Source: Treponema brennaborense DSM 12168 (GTDB taxonomy: Bacteria; Spirochaetota; Spirochaetia; Treponematales; Treponemataceae). Taken from it: 64,000 nt of DNA. Position numbers and translations under genes: made by a program. This document shows, one piece after another, positions 44,847 to 53,633 of this stretch. Under the pieces are notes generated by a model. The model did not search any database, had not been told where the DNA came from, and saw nothing but the letters and a program-made list of their open reading frames with translations. Position 1 is the stretch's first letter. The number at the start of each line of letters is the position of its first letter. Location of the stretch: the NCBI RefSeq assembly GCF_000212415.1, contig NC_015500.1, forward strand, positions 1,302,001 to 1,366,000, given 5' to 3'.

Positions 44847-44943
44847 GAAGGGGCCTCCGTTTGTGTGCGGTATGCACGTATTGGTTTCCAGTATGCTGCT
44901 AATCCGCGATTAATAACATACTGGAGGTCTCTTCATATTGTCT

Positions 44944-45180
44944 GACTCGACTCTGCCACACTTTTTCTTGTCGTCGCTGTGCTCCTTGTTTCAAATTTAC
45001 TCTGCAATATATGTTTATGTTTTCAAAAATATGGAATAAAATATATTGGATTAGAGCAATGCTGTACTGCAGTATCAAACAATTTTACAAAAAAATAAAA
45101 TTTTATGAAAATTAATGCTCAGGAAAATTCTTTTGGTAATTATTATATTGATTGTATAGAACTATTACGATAATTAAAAA
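44944..45180. other. Remnant of attC and cassette DNA right of the IS110-family element
   Basis: The first 25-30 bases (ending CACACTTTTTC at about 44967) continue the interrupted attC. The right arm and GTTAGG end are not found, so this site is incomplete. The rest is strongly AT-rich with no gene. Confidence 0.55.
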
Positions 45181-45306
45181 ATGATTGAAATACGAAAATA
45201 TAAAACAGGCGAAGAATTAGAATTACATGATGTTTTCTTTTCATCGATTCACTGTAATGCAAAAGAATATTATTCGAGTTATACTCAAAAGTTGTGGATG
45301 AGTTAA
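45181..45306 (+). pseudogene. GNAT acetyltransferase N-terminal fragment
   Basis: 41 residues, MIEIRKYKTGEELELHDVFF onward to YSSYTQKLW, match the first two elements of small GNAT enzymes. The frame is cut by the left end of the IS256-family element (from 45291) and stops 15 bases inside it. It was probably carried by a cassette. Confidence 0.7.
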
Positions 45307-46652
45307 ATTAAAAATAGAAAAAGAGACTGAGATTTGTTAAAGTTTAATGACCAAACCAAACAAAAACAAAGGACAGTCTCTTATGGAAAATATTTTACAG
45401 TGGAATTTGGAAAAAAGCACTACAGCAAGTGCAGATTTTTTTGAAAATCTTGTCCGGGAATCGGCAAGAAAGATGCTCGCGGCGGCATTGGAAAGCGAAG
45501 TTGACCAGTTCATCCAGAAACATCAGCATAAGCTGGATGCAGACGGACATAGGACGGTGGTCAGAAACGGCTATATGCCGGAACGTGAAATTCAGGCGAC
45601 ATGCGGAACAATCAAAGTCCGCCAGCCTCGCATTGACGACCGTGCTCTTCCTGGTCCAGAGCGTTTTACAAGTGCGATTCTTCCCAGGTTCATGCGGAAA
45701 ACACCGACACTTGAGAACGTGATTCCAACGCTGTACCTGAAAGGAATCTCCACAAACAAGTTTCAGGATGCGCTAACGGCGATTTTCGGAGAAGGCGCGA
45801 AAGGCTTTTCTCCGGCAACAATAACAAGACTCAAGGAGGTCTGGCGGAAAGAATATAACGAATGGGCACACAGAAGGCTTGACGGAAAAGAATACGTATA
45901 TGTGTGGGCTGACGGTGTCTACTGCAATGCCCGGCTTGATGACCAGAAACTCTGTCTCCTTGTAATAATTGGAGTTACAGTAGACGGAAAGAAGGAGCTT
46001 GTGGCAGTTCATCAGGGAGTGCGTGAAAGTGAGGAATCCTGGCTTGAGGTTCTGCGCGACTTGAAATTCCGCGGACTTACGGCAGCTCCAAAACTTGCAA
46101 TATGTGACGGAGCGCTTGGATTTCAAAATGCAGTGGATAAAGTCTGGGGTCAGATGAAAATCCAGCGATGCTGGTTTCACAAGACGGGCAATGTGCTGGA
46201 CAAAATGCCGGACTGCGTTCAGCCGGCGGCTAAAAAGAAACTTCAGGATATTTTTCTTGCAGACACAAAACAGCACGCACAGGATGCCTATCGGCATTTC
46301 ATTGATACGTATGAGCTGAAATATCCGAAAGCAACGGAGTGCCTTGCAAAAGATTACGATGACCTGTTCAGGTTCTATGATTATCCGGCAGAGCACTGGG
46401 TTCATATCAGGACTTCAAACCCGATTGAATCGATGTTCGCAACGGTAAGGCTAAGGCACAGGTCAACTAAAGGAAATGGTTCTGCGGATGCCACGCTCGC
46501 AATGGTGTTTAAGCTCTGCAAGGAAGCTGAAAAGAACTGGAGACGGCTCAAAGGTTTTGAAAAGCTCCAGCTGGTCAAAGAAGATAAAACTTTTGTAGAT
46601 GGAATCTTACAGATTGCAGCCTAAACAAATCCCAGGATTTTTCATCCACAAC
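45291..46652 (+). mobile_element. IS256-family insertion sequence
   Basis: 1,362 bases bounded by 11-base perfect inverted repeats GTTGTGGATGA (45291-45301) and TCATCCACAAC (46642-46652). The flanking bases (ACTCAAAA left, ATTTGACA right) do not form a target duplication. It joins a truncated GNAT gene to a truncated hydrolase gene. Confidence 0.88.
45347..46624 (+). CDS. IS256-family transposase
   Basis: Mutator-type DDE transposase of 425 residues, full length. The catalytic residues lie in VYVWADGVYCNARL (Asp), LAICDGALGFQNAV (Asp) and NPIESMFATVRLRHRSTKGN (Glu). MPEREIQATCGTIKVRQPRI is the N-terminal DNA-binding region. It starts at the ATG at 45347, or at 45383, which has GGA nearby. 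It appears intact. Confidence 0.95.
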   Translation: MTKPNKNKGQSLMENILQWNLEKSTTASADFFENLVRESARKMLAAALESEVDQFIQKHQHKLDADGHRTVVRNGYMPEREIQATCGTIKVRQPRIDDRALPGPERFTSAILPRFMRKTPTLENVIPTLYLKGISTNKFQDALTAIFGEGAKGFSPATITRLKEVWRKEYNEWAHRRLDGKEYVYVWADGVYCNARLDDQKLCLLVIIGVTVDGKKELVAVHQGVRESEESWLEVLRDLKFRGLTAAPKLAICDGALGFQNAVDKVWGQMKIQRCWFHKTGNVLDKMPDCVQPAAKKKLQDIFLADTKQHAQDAYRHFIDTYELKYPKATECLAKDYDDLFRFYDYPAEHWVHIRTSNPIESMFATVRLRHRSTKGNGSADATLAMVFKLCKEAEKNWRRLKGFEKLQLVKEDKTFVDGILQIAA

Positions 46653-47246
46653 ATTTGACAATTTCTCTTCTTCATCTTCTCCTACCCATTCAGATGCAAC
46701 TTTATAGAAAGCAACCTCATTTTCATACATATCCACCATCTGTCCGGTACCGATATAGCAATCATAATATTCAGGATATTTCAAAACAAGATTACTACCT
46801 AAATACGTTCCCCACGAATGACCTAATAACGTAATTTTATCTATATTAAAGTAGTCACAAATATATTTTGTCATTTCTAATCCATCACTCATCATGAGTT
46901 CATAGGTTAACTCCGTGTCATTTTGATTTTTATCGTAACTCTTACCACAATTTCTTTGATCCCATGTAACAACAGTATATACATCTGCCCATTTCCTTGT
47001 AAATGCATAATCATAAGCACTTGTTGATGATCCGGGTCCTCCATGAAGATACAACAAGACGGGGTTGTCTATATCTTCCCCATAAATACTAATCCACTGG
47101 TTGACACCATTTATCTCTACATACAAGGACTCATTAATTCCGCCAGCTGGTGTACGATTGTTTATTTGTCTACCAACCAATCTAACCAGCAAAAAAATAA
47201 ACACAAGGCCTATCAATAATATGAGTGCATTTCTAATATATTTCAC
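46653..47246 (-). pseudogene. Alpha/beta hydrolase (prolyl aminopeptidase-like), 3' end removed by IS256
   Basis: A membrane anchor (NALILLIGLVFIFLLVRLVG) is followed by the hydrolase fold: YLHGGPGSSTSAYDY (oxyanion), TWDQRNCGKS and the nucleophile elbow GHSWGTYLG. The acid and histidine of the triad are lost because the frame runs into the IS256 end after EEKLSN and stops at 46575. Start is probably GTG at 47246. The open frame continues upstream into an unrelated regulator fragment in another frame. Confidence 0.75.
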
Positions 47247-47271
47247 TATTTTTTGCTCTTTTTCATAATCG

Positions 47272-47406
47272 CTATCTCTCCTTATCATCGGTTTCATAGC
47301 TGCCCAGCGCAGACTTGGAAAGCCCGGTTCGTTCCGCAAGCTGTTCCAACTTCAAGCCACGCTCCACACGCAGGTCTTTTAGCTTTTCTTGTATGGTTAG
47401 AGCCAT
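47272..47406 (-). pseudogene. XRE-type helix-turn-helix regulator fragment
   Basis: 44 residues, MALTIQEKLKDLRVERGLKL then LEQLAERTGLSKSALGSYET, an N-terminal XRE domain very like regulators of Firmicutes conjugative elements. It ends abruptly at a stop after DDKER, where the family would continue for 60 or more residues. AAGGAGGG precedes the ATG at 47406, so it may still be translated. Confidence 0.75.
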
Positions 47407-47443
47407 GTTATACCCTCCTTTAATTGTCACTACAAACTGAAAG

Positions 47444-47767
47444 TTACATACGAATTTCTGATTGAAAATATTGTTCTTGAAAATTAACCTGTTTCAATAT
47501 TTCTTCTTTGCTGAAATGCATATTTTCTGGAACCACGACCCATTTTTCTTCAACATCATCATATCTATGAATGATTGCTATTATTTTTCCCGTAAACTCT
47601 TTTATCGCCTCGTTTACTCCAAGAATATAAGCATCCTGTTCTTCTCCATCGGGTGCAGTAATTCCCTCAACGAACCCATAATTTATTGGATAATACATAT
47701 CCTTGTGTTCTGGATGATAACTCCCCAATGGTCTATCAACTGTTACCTTAACAACTGTTCCAAGCAT
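47444..47767 (-). CDS. Inorganic pyrophosphatase-like protein
   Basis: 107 residues. VTVDRPLGSYHPEHKD, YPINYGFVEGITAPDGEEQDAYILG resembles the NYGfv and DGDPxD segment of family I inorganic pyrophosphatase, in a short form known from Firmicutes mobile DNA. Several catalytic acids are changed (GEEQDAY), so activity is uncertain. GGAGGAGA precedes the ATG at 47767. It has an AT-rich, foreign composition. Confidence 0.65.
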   Translation of the reverse strand: MLGTVVKVTVDRPLGSYHPEHKDMYYPINYGFVEGITAPDGEEQDAYILGVNEAIKEFTGKIIAIIHRYDDVEEKWVVVPENMHFSKEEILKQVNFQEQYFQSEIRM

Positions 47768-48091
47768 ACAGTATCTCCTCCTCAAATTCTAATTTGTCTT
47801 TTTGATGTATCTATTCTACCACATTTCCGAAAGCGTAGAAATAGCCGCTTTTACCGCCGTTTTTCCTACCTTTCGGATATACGGGACGGACGGTCAAAAA
47901 GGTCTACACTTAGCATAGTTCATCGATGGACAAGCACAAGTGAATGACCGTCCGAAAGAGATACCACCGGCAAGAGTAGCAACGCCATGACCCGAAGTGC
48001 GGGGAGCGTGCCAACGCCGGAATATGCCGCAGGAATGGGGTAGGAACGGCTTTCGGGTAGAACGGCAAAAGAAGCGAACACGGAGGAAACT
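47768..48091. other. Remnant conjugative-element DNA without genes
   Basis: 324 bases, GC-richer than the surrounding island. A 9-base inverted repeat, GGACGGTCA (47888-47896) and TGACCGTCC (47945-47953), is the main feature. I see no gene. It could be a relic of a transfer origin. Confidence 0.4.
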
Positions 48092-48214
48092 ATGGCGAAA
48101 CGAATTTACAGCAGCCTGCCGCCTTTGGAGCGAAAGCCGGACGGCTTACTTTGCCGCATGACACCAGCCCAGCGGAAACAGGCGAAAAGTTATGTCACGA
48201 GATATTTTAAATGA
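48092..48214 (+). pseudogene. Cysteine-rich VLP-domain protein fragment
   Basis: 40 residues (SSLPPLERKPDGLLCRMTPA, then QRKQAKSYV). The PPLERKPDG-LCRMTP sequence is characteristic of small cysteine-rich VLP proteins of Firmicutes conjugative elements, but the fragment stops before the cysteine-rich part. GGAGG lies 6 bases before the ATG. Confidence 0.65.
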
Positions 48215-48300
48215 TTTATTATGGACAGTTAATCTCTGCAGCATTAGTAAAACGGTGTTATAATAATAGTTTGTGTTTAATAATGTATTAAGGATAAAGT

Positions 48301-48935
48301 ATGAATACGCATTTTAAAGGTTTTACCGCGAATCAATTAAAGTTGTTTGCATTATTGTCGATGACTGTCGATCATGTTGTAAGCGTTGTTTTTCCGCACT
48401 ATCCGAAAGATTGGCGGATTATCGGACTTCACATAATCGGCAGACTTGCCGCTCCTATCTTTTGGTTTATGATAGTGGAAGGCTATACGCACACTCGTGA
48501 CTTAAAAAAATACATATGCCGATTGTTCGTTTTTGCCGTAATATCCCATTTTGCGTATAATTTTGCATTCGGAATTCCATTCATTCCGTTCCGATCGTCG
48601 GTGTTCAATCAGACGAGTGTTATTTGGGCTCTTGCCTGGGGGACCGTTGCAATCGCCGTCAGTGAGGATGCGTTTTTCAAATGTACGCAGTGGCAAAAAA
48701 CGGTTCTCGTTTTCGTTATTACGGTTATTACTTTCTGTTCATTGATAAAATATACGGAATCATACAGTTAGGTGTGATAATCGTCGTTCCGTTCATTAAA
48801 AACTACAACGGTGAACGCGGTTCATGGAAAGGTATGAAATGGTTCTTCTATTTGTATTATCCGATGCATCTGCTCGTCTGCGGCTTTATCCGCGTATGGC
48901 TGCACGGTAATACGGGGGTTATGATCGGCGGATAA
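48301..48935 (+). pseudogene. TraX-family membrane protein, frameshifted
   Basis: The first frame (48301-48771, 156 residues) gives the TraX start NQLKLFALLSMTVDHVVSVV and several membrane helices, then stops after SLIKYTESYS. A second frame resumes to 48935 with the typical end NGERGSWKGMKWFFYLYYPMHLL. The total is shorter than intact TraX, so an internal deletion with frameshift is likely. TraX proteins are acetyltransferase-like membrane proteins linked to pilin or surface modification. AAGGA precedes the ATG. Confidence 0.75.
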
Positions 48936-49087
48936 AATCCGAATAACGTAACGCCTGCCCCGTCCGGAAGGTTCGCGGTGAAAAATGTTGTGTTTTCCGC
49001 AAATCAATGATATACTGATTCCGCATTTATACGAATGAAAAATACGGTCGCGCCGGTAGACGCGCGTCCAATGTAATAGGAGTAAGT

Positions 49088-50422
49088 ATGAGCGTATATC
49101 AGAAAGTTGCGGCTTTTTTGGGTCGGAACGGATTTCCGGTCGGCGGGCCCGACGTTAATTCCGTGATCGACGGTTTGCTGTACGATATGCAGTTGGGACT
49201 CGATAAAGGTGCCGGAGCGGAGCCGATGGATGCCCGCGAACAGATGATTCCGACATGGAGTTTGCCGCCCAAAGAAGCGCCGAAAAATACGTCCGTCATC
49301 GTTATAGACGCGGGCGGTACGAATTTCAGGTCATGCCTTGTAACGTTCGACGCGGCGGGGGCTGCAACCATTTCCCATCTTGAAAAATGTTCCATGCCCG
49401 GTATCGGCAAGGAACTGTCCAAAAAGGAATTTTTTGAAGCGATTGCGGCAAATCTCGATCATCTGAAAAACATGAGCACCCGTATCGGTTTCTGTTTTTC
49501 ATATGCAATGAGTATTACGCCCGACGGAGACGGCGAAGTTATCGCTTTCTCAAAAGAAATCAAGGCAAAAGAAGTCATCGGTTCCTTGGTCGGTAAAAGT
49601 TTGTCCGACGCACTGGTTGCACGCGGCTGGAATCGTCCGGAGCGCATCGTTTTGCTCAACGACACGACGGCCGCGCTTCAAGCCGGAGCGGCGAGCGCCG
49701 CCTCAGGCGTTACGTACAGTTCGTACGTCGGTTTGATTTTGGGAACCGGAATGAACGCCGCATATATCGAATCCGGCAGAATCGCAAAAATTGCCCGAAA
49801 CGCCGCTTCCGTTCCCGATTCACAGATCGTCGTGTGCGAATCGGGACTTTTCGACAAACTGCCGCGCTCTTCGTTCGATATCGAATTCGATAAAACGACG
49901 AACACGCCGAATCGCTACGTTATGGAGAAAATGTGTTCCGGCGCGTATCTGGGACCGGTGGCTACGCTTGCGCTCAAATATGCCGCCCGCGAGGGTTTGT
50001 TTTCCGCTCCCGTTGCGGAAGCGATTGAAGCGCTGCCCAAAGCGGAACTGTACGATATGGATCGTTTCTTTTACGGTCCGTATCGCGCCGATACGGTGCT
50101 CGGCGGTGTGGCGGCGAAAGGTACCGACGAAGATTACGACGTTATGTACACGCTGCTGGATGCGATCGTCGAGCGTTCTGCCCGGCTGACCGCCGCGATT
50201 ATCGCCGCGTGCGTTATCAAAAGCGGGCAGGGAACGAGCCCCGCGCGGCCCGTATGCGTTTTGTGCAACGGAACGACGTTCTATAAGACGCATAACCTGC
50301 AGTACAGACTGCGCGGTTATTTGAACACCGTTCTGACCGAACAGCGCCGTTTGCATTTTGAAATTACGTCGGTTGAAAACGATATTACGCTGGGTACGGC
50401 GATCGCGGCACTGTCGCTGTAG
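49088..50422 (+). CDS. Hexokinase
   Basis: 444 residues. The phosphate-1 motif is VIDAGGTNFRSCLV, the sugar-binding region FSYAMSITPDGDGEVIAFSKE, the catalytic aspartate lies in VLLNDTTAALQAGAA, and the phosphate-2 loop is LILGTGMNAAYIE. It matches the eukaryote-like hexokinase of treponemes rather than ROK glucokinases. It phosphorylates glucose for the PPi-PFK/pyruvate kinase route. AGGAG is 6 bases before the ATG. The next gene begins 13 bases after its stop. Confidence 0.92.
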   Translation: MSVYQKVAAFLGRNGFPVGGPDVNSVIDGLLYDMQLGLDKGAGAEPMDAREQMIPTWSLPPKEAPKNTSVIVIDAGGTNFRSCLVTFDAAGAATISHLEKCSMPGIGKELSKKEFFEAIAANLDHLKNMSTRIGFCFSYAMSITPDGDGEVIAFSKEIKAKEVIGSLVGKSLSDALVARGWNRPERIVLLNDTTAALQAGAASAASGVTYSSYVGLILGTGMNAAYIESGRIAKIARNAASVPDSQIVVCESGLFDKLPRSSFDIEFDKTTNTPNRYVMEKMCSGAYLGPVATLALKYAAREGLFSAPVAEAIEALPKAELYDMDRFFYGPYRADTVLGGVAAKGTDEDYDVMYTLLDAIVERSARLTAAIIAACVIKSGQGTSPARPVCVLCNGTTFYKTHNLQYRLRGYLNTVLTEQRRLHFEITSVENDITLGTAIAALSL

Positions 50423-50435
50423 CGCCGGTTTCCGG

Positions 50436-53400
50436 ATGAAGCGTTCCGCCGGAATCGTATATCTGTGCGCCGTACTCGCGTTGGCGGGTATCGGCGTTCA
50501 GCCGCTTCGCGCCGGAGTTCTTACCGGAACGTCCGGCGTCCGGCTGGTGCAGACCGTTTATTTCGATATCATTTATCCGCCCGGTTCGGCCGTTTCCGCT
50601 TCGATTTTGGCGGAGTGCGCCGATCGGCTGTACGAGCACGCGTGTGCAGAACTCGGTGCGTCTCCGTATTTCAGAATGCCGGTAGTGCTCACGCCTTCGC
50701 ACGATAATCTGAATGCGTATTTTACACCGCTTCCGTACAACAGGATAGTCGTGTACGACACGCTGCCCGGGGCGGACGATTCCGGCTCTCTCGCCGTTTT
50801 TTCCCGATCATTGCAATCCGTTTTTTATCACGAGGTGGTGCACGCCGTTTCGCTTAATATAAAATCGCCTGCGTTCCGCATACTGTCCGCCGTGTTCGCC
50901 GATTGTCTGAATCCGGCGCTGGCGGTGGTGCCGACGCTGTTCAGCGAAGGGGCTTCCGTCGCACTTGAAAGCGCCGCGGGCGAGGGGCGGCTGAACGATG
51001 CGTTTTCGACCCATTCGGTGTATCAGGCAAAACTTGAAGGTGTGTTTCCGCGCTGGCGTAATGCCGCCGGTGCGCGCGACGTGTATCCGTCGGGAACGGT
51101 ACCGTATCTGTTCGGCGGCGAGTTTACGCGCTATTTGCTCCGGGCGTACGGAAAAGAACGGTACGCCGAGTTCTGGTATCAGTGCGGGCGGCTGCAGTTT
51201 TTTAAACTGACGGCGGGTATTTTCAAAAAAGTATACGGATTGCCGCTTGCCGACGCGTGGCGTGACTTTGAAGCGCAGCTCGTTTTGCCCGACGTTTCAG
51301 CCGCGCCCGACGCGCTTACCGGTGTTGAGTATCTGCTGCCGGACGCAAAAAAAACGCTGTACCGATCGCTGACGTCGAGTCCGGCCGGAGCCGCGTGGAT
51401 TGATCCGTATACGTCGTTCGTTCAGTTTGCCGAAAACGGAACCTGCGTCGATGACAAAACCGGTGAGACCGGCGTCGGCGGTGAAATCGGCGTTGATGGC
51501 AAAACCGGAATCGATTCCGAACGCGCCGTCGTTACGCTTTTGACGCTGAGCGGTCTCAAAAAAATTTCTTTCAGTCCCGACGGGGCGTATCTGGCGCTGA
51601 GCCGCACGCTTTCGGGAACGTTCCCGAAAAACGAAGTTTTCATTTACCGGATGAGTTCCCGAACGCTTGAACGCCTTCCCGCTGCGCACGTGCGGGAAGG
51701 GACGGTTGTCCGTTTATCGGACGGCAGATATGCGGCGGCAGCGGTACGGACCGGAGGCACGGCGGACGCGCAGTCGGCGGAGATCGTGTTCTATGAAATT
51801 ACGGAAACCGATTCCGGTCGTTTCCGTTTTTCCGCTGAACCGGTGTTTCTGTTCGGATTGAATTCGGGCGTCGCACCGTACGCGCTGTGCGCGGTTCCGG
51901 GCGGAAAACTTGCGTTTACGGCGGGCGGCGTACCTGATGCAAGGGTCACGGAAGGTTCGGCGGAGGTTTTTCCGTTGTCGGCTCAGCCGTTGTTCCTGCT
52001 GGAACCTGTTTCCGGAGCGGCTGCCTCGTATACCGTTCCCGAATCCGCCGGTTACCGCAACGTAAAAATCAGATCGATCGCAGCGGTTCCGGTGAGCGCG
52101 CCTGTTTCTGTAAGCGCAGCGGTTCCGGTGAGCACGCCTGTGCCGGTACAGCCGCCGGCTCCTGAATGTGCCGGGGACGACCGGAGCGTTCGGCTCGTAT
52201 TTTCGTGGGCGGCCGACGGTACGTTTCCCCGTGCGGGATTTTTGACGGTTGGTGAGAACGGTGCGTTTTTTTCACTGATGGCGGCCGACGTTTCAGGAGG
52301 CGTATATGCGCCGGCTGCGTACTGTTCCGCTGAAGACCGATCGGACGCCGCCGCTTCATCTCGCGTGTGTGCGGATATTGCCGCGCTTACGGACGATGCC
52401 GCGTTCACGGATGGCACTGCGCTTACGGACGATGCCGCGCTTTCTTCATCCGCACCCGAGATATCGGGTCGGCTTGCGTATTCGGCACATTTGTTCGAGT
52501 ACGACTGTCTGATGGCGCTCGATTGCGCGCGGGTGCCGTTCCGAACGGCGACGGCGGAATCGAACAACGTGCGGGGCGTTCTTTTACCGCAGTCTGCATC
52601 CGTGTTCACGGATGGCACCTTGCTTACGGACGATGCCGCGCTTACGGATACCGCGTTTTCCTCCTCCGCGTACGTTCCGTTCCGGTATCTGCTGCACGGC
52701 GTGTTTTTACCCGCCGCACTGCTGCCGCAGTACGATTTGCTGGCGGAAAGCGGAACGGCGCTGCTGCCCGGTGCAACGTGGATTACGGCGGATCCGGCTG
52801 AAACGGTTATTCTGAGCGTCGGCGGCGGTATCGATCCGTTTACGATGTGCGGCGGTATACGTGTTTCGGCCCGCACGACCGGGACTTCTTTTTCCGTGCG
52901 TGCGTCGTCAGATATTTCGTTTTCAAAAAACGGCTTCGATCAGGCAGTAACTGCGGCGGGCTTTACCGCGTCGGTTTCCGCCGGTCGCGTTTCACGCTTC
53001 GTTTTTTCGGGTTTGCTGAGTTATCTGGCGGCATCCGTGTCGAACGCCGGTTTTCTTCATGCGGTGGAACATATCTTCAAAACCGAGTATTCGACGTTCC
53101 GGGCGGGCGGACGGGGATATTACAATGTACGCGGAATATCCGCCGCCGTTTTTGCCGACACGTTATACGCTTTCAGTTCCGATTCTTGGTACGGAAATAT
53201 CGGCGTTTCCGCTGCGGCCCGTATTCCCGGCCCCGTGCCCGTGCGGCTGAACGCTTCGTTATTCGACGACGTAAAAACGTTCGCGCGGCTTTCGGGTGAA
53301 GCGGTCGTGTGTTCGTTCGAGATCCAGCAGGGACTTCCGGTCGTACCGCTCTACGTGAATCGAATCGCGCTGATTGCCGGTTACGCGGGTGAAGCCGTCA

Positions 53401-53630
53401 GACCGAACGTTTCAGGAGATCTGTTCCGGCTGCCTTCCGTGTTCCGGTCTATTGCCGAACTGCCGTATTACGATCGGGTGTACGTAAAAACCGAACTGAT
53501 TTCGTCTTTAAATACGGGAATATTGACGGGTACGCGGTTTTCAGTTTCGGCGGTGTGTTCCTGCGTACTGCGTGATGAAAATTCAAACGGAAAATTCAAG
53601 TTCAGTTTGGGCGGATCTCTTCTATATTAA
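50436..53630 (+). CDS. Large exported metallopeptidase-like protein with outer-membrane-like C-terminus
   Basis: 1,064 residues. A signal peptide (about 1-26) precedes a peptidase-MA-like gluzincin domain: the zinc helix FYHEVVHAVS near 135 and a downstream glutamate in FSEGASVALES. Beta-rich blocks with TolB-propeller-like strands (SGLKKISFSPDGAYLALSR) follow. The last 250 residues alternate like barrel strands and end FSLGGSLLY. Three low-complexity segments are built on DNA tandem repeats: GETGVGGEIGVDGKTG, VPVSAPVSVSAAVPVSTPVP and a TDGTALTDDAAL series. The start at 50436 is set by the signal peptide; no ribosome site is seen, so coupling to hexokinase is possible. Function unknown. Confidence 0.72.
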   Translation: MKRSAGIVYLCAVLALAGIGVQPLRAGVLTGTSGVRLVQTVYFDIIYPPGSAVSASILAECADRLYEHACAELGASPYFRMPVVLTPSHDNLNAYFTPLPYNRIVVYDTLPGADDSGSLAVFSRSLQSVFYHEVVHAVSLNIKSPAFRILSAVFADCLNPALAVVPTLFSEGASVALESAAGEGRLNDAFSTHSVYQAKLEGVFPRWRNAAGARDVYPSGTVPYLFGGEFTRYLLRAYGKERYAEFWYQCGRLQFFKLTAGIFKKVYGLPLADAWRDFEAQLVLPDVSAAPDALTGVEYLLPDAKKTLYRSLTSSPAGAAWIDPYTSFVQFAENGTCVDDKTGETGVGGEIGVDGKTGIDSERAVVTLLTLSGLKKISFSPDGAYLALSRTLSGTFPKNEVFIYRMSSRTLERLPAAHVREGTVVRLSDGRYAAAAVRTGGTADAQSAEIVFYEITETDSGRFRFSAEPVFLFGLNSGVAPYALCAVPGGKLAFTAGGVPDARVTEGSAEVFPLSAQPLFLLEPVSGAAASYTVPESAGYRNVKIRSIAAVPVSAPVSVSAAVPVSTPVPVQPPAPECAGDDRSVRLVFSWAADGTFPRAGFLTVGENGAFFSLMAADVSGGVYAPAAYCSAEDRSDAAASSRVCADIAALTDDAAFTDGTALTDDAALSSSAPEISGRLAYSAHLFEYDCLMALDCARVPFRTATAESNNVRGVLLPQSASVFTDGTLLTDDAALTDTAFSSSAYVPFRYLLHGVFLPAALLPQYDLLAESGTALLPGATWITADPAETVILSVGGGIDPFTMCGGIRVSARTTGTSFSVRASSDISFSKNGFDQAVTAAGFTASVSAGRVSRFVFSGLLSYLAASVSNAGFLHAVEHIFKTEYSTFRAGGRGYYNVRGISAAVFADTLYAFSSDSWYGNIGVSAAARIPGPVPVRLNASLFDDVKTFARLSGEAVVCSFEIQQGLPVVPLYVNRIALIAGYAGEAVRPNVSGDLFRLPSVFRSIAELPYYDRVYVKTELISSLNTGILTGTRFSVSAVCSCVLRDENSNGKFKFSLGGSLLY
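52370..52660 (+). repeat. Degenerate in-frame repeats encoding TDxxALTDDAAL
   Basis: Two clusters (about 52375-52445 and 52605-52660) reuse units such as GCTTACGGACGATGCCGCG. They lie in predicted surface loops of the large metallopeptidase. Confidence 0.75.
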
Positions 53631-53633
53631 GGA

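Larger units (their letters stand above)
43477..44943 (-). mobile_element. IS110/IS1111-family element inserted in an attC site
   Basis: About 1.47 kb. Subterminal inverted repeats (43479-43493 and 44924-44938, 13 of 15 matching, GAGGTCTC-N-TCATAT) are typical of the IS1111 subgroup. The flanks are the two parts of attC of cassette 2: TTCAACC on the left; a short segment then CACACTTTTT (44957-44966) on the right, spaced as in the intact attC (about 13 versus 15 bases). Exact ends are uncertain by a few bases. A further stem CCAGTATG/CATACTGG lies in the transposase-upstream end at 44888-44924. Confidence 0.82.

Noticed and set aside
47888-47953. Inverted repeat GGACGGTCA/TGACCGTCC as a transfer origin
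   Set aside because: No relaxase gene or known nick site is visible, so it is noted only as a possible relic.
48767-48773. GTTAGGT in the traX pseudogene, considered as another cassette boundary
   Set aside because: No attC arms surround it and it falls inside a recognisable coding sequence; likely chance.
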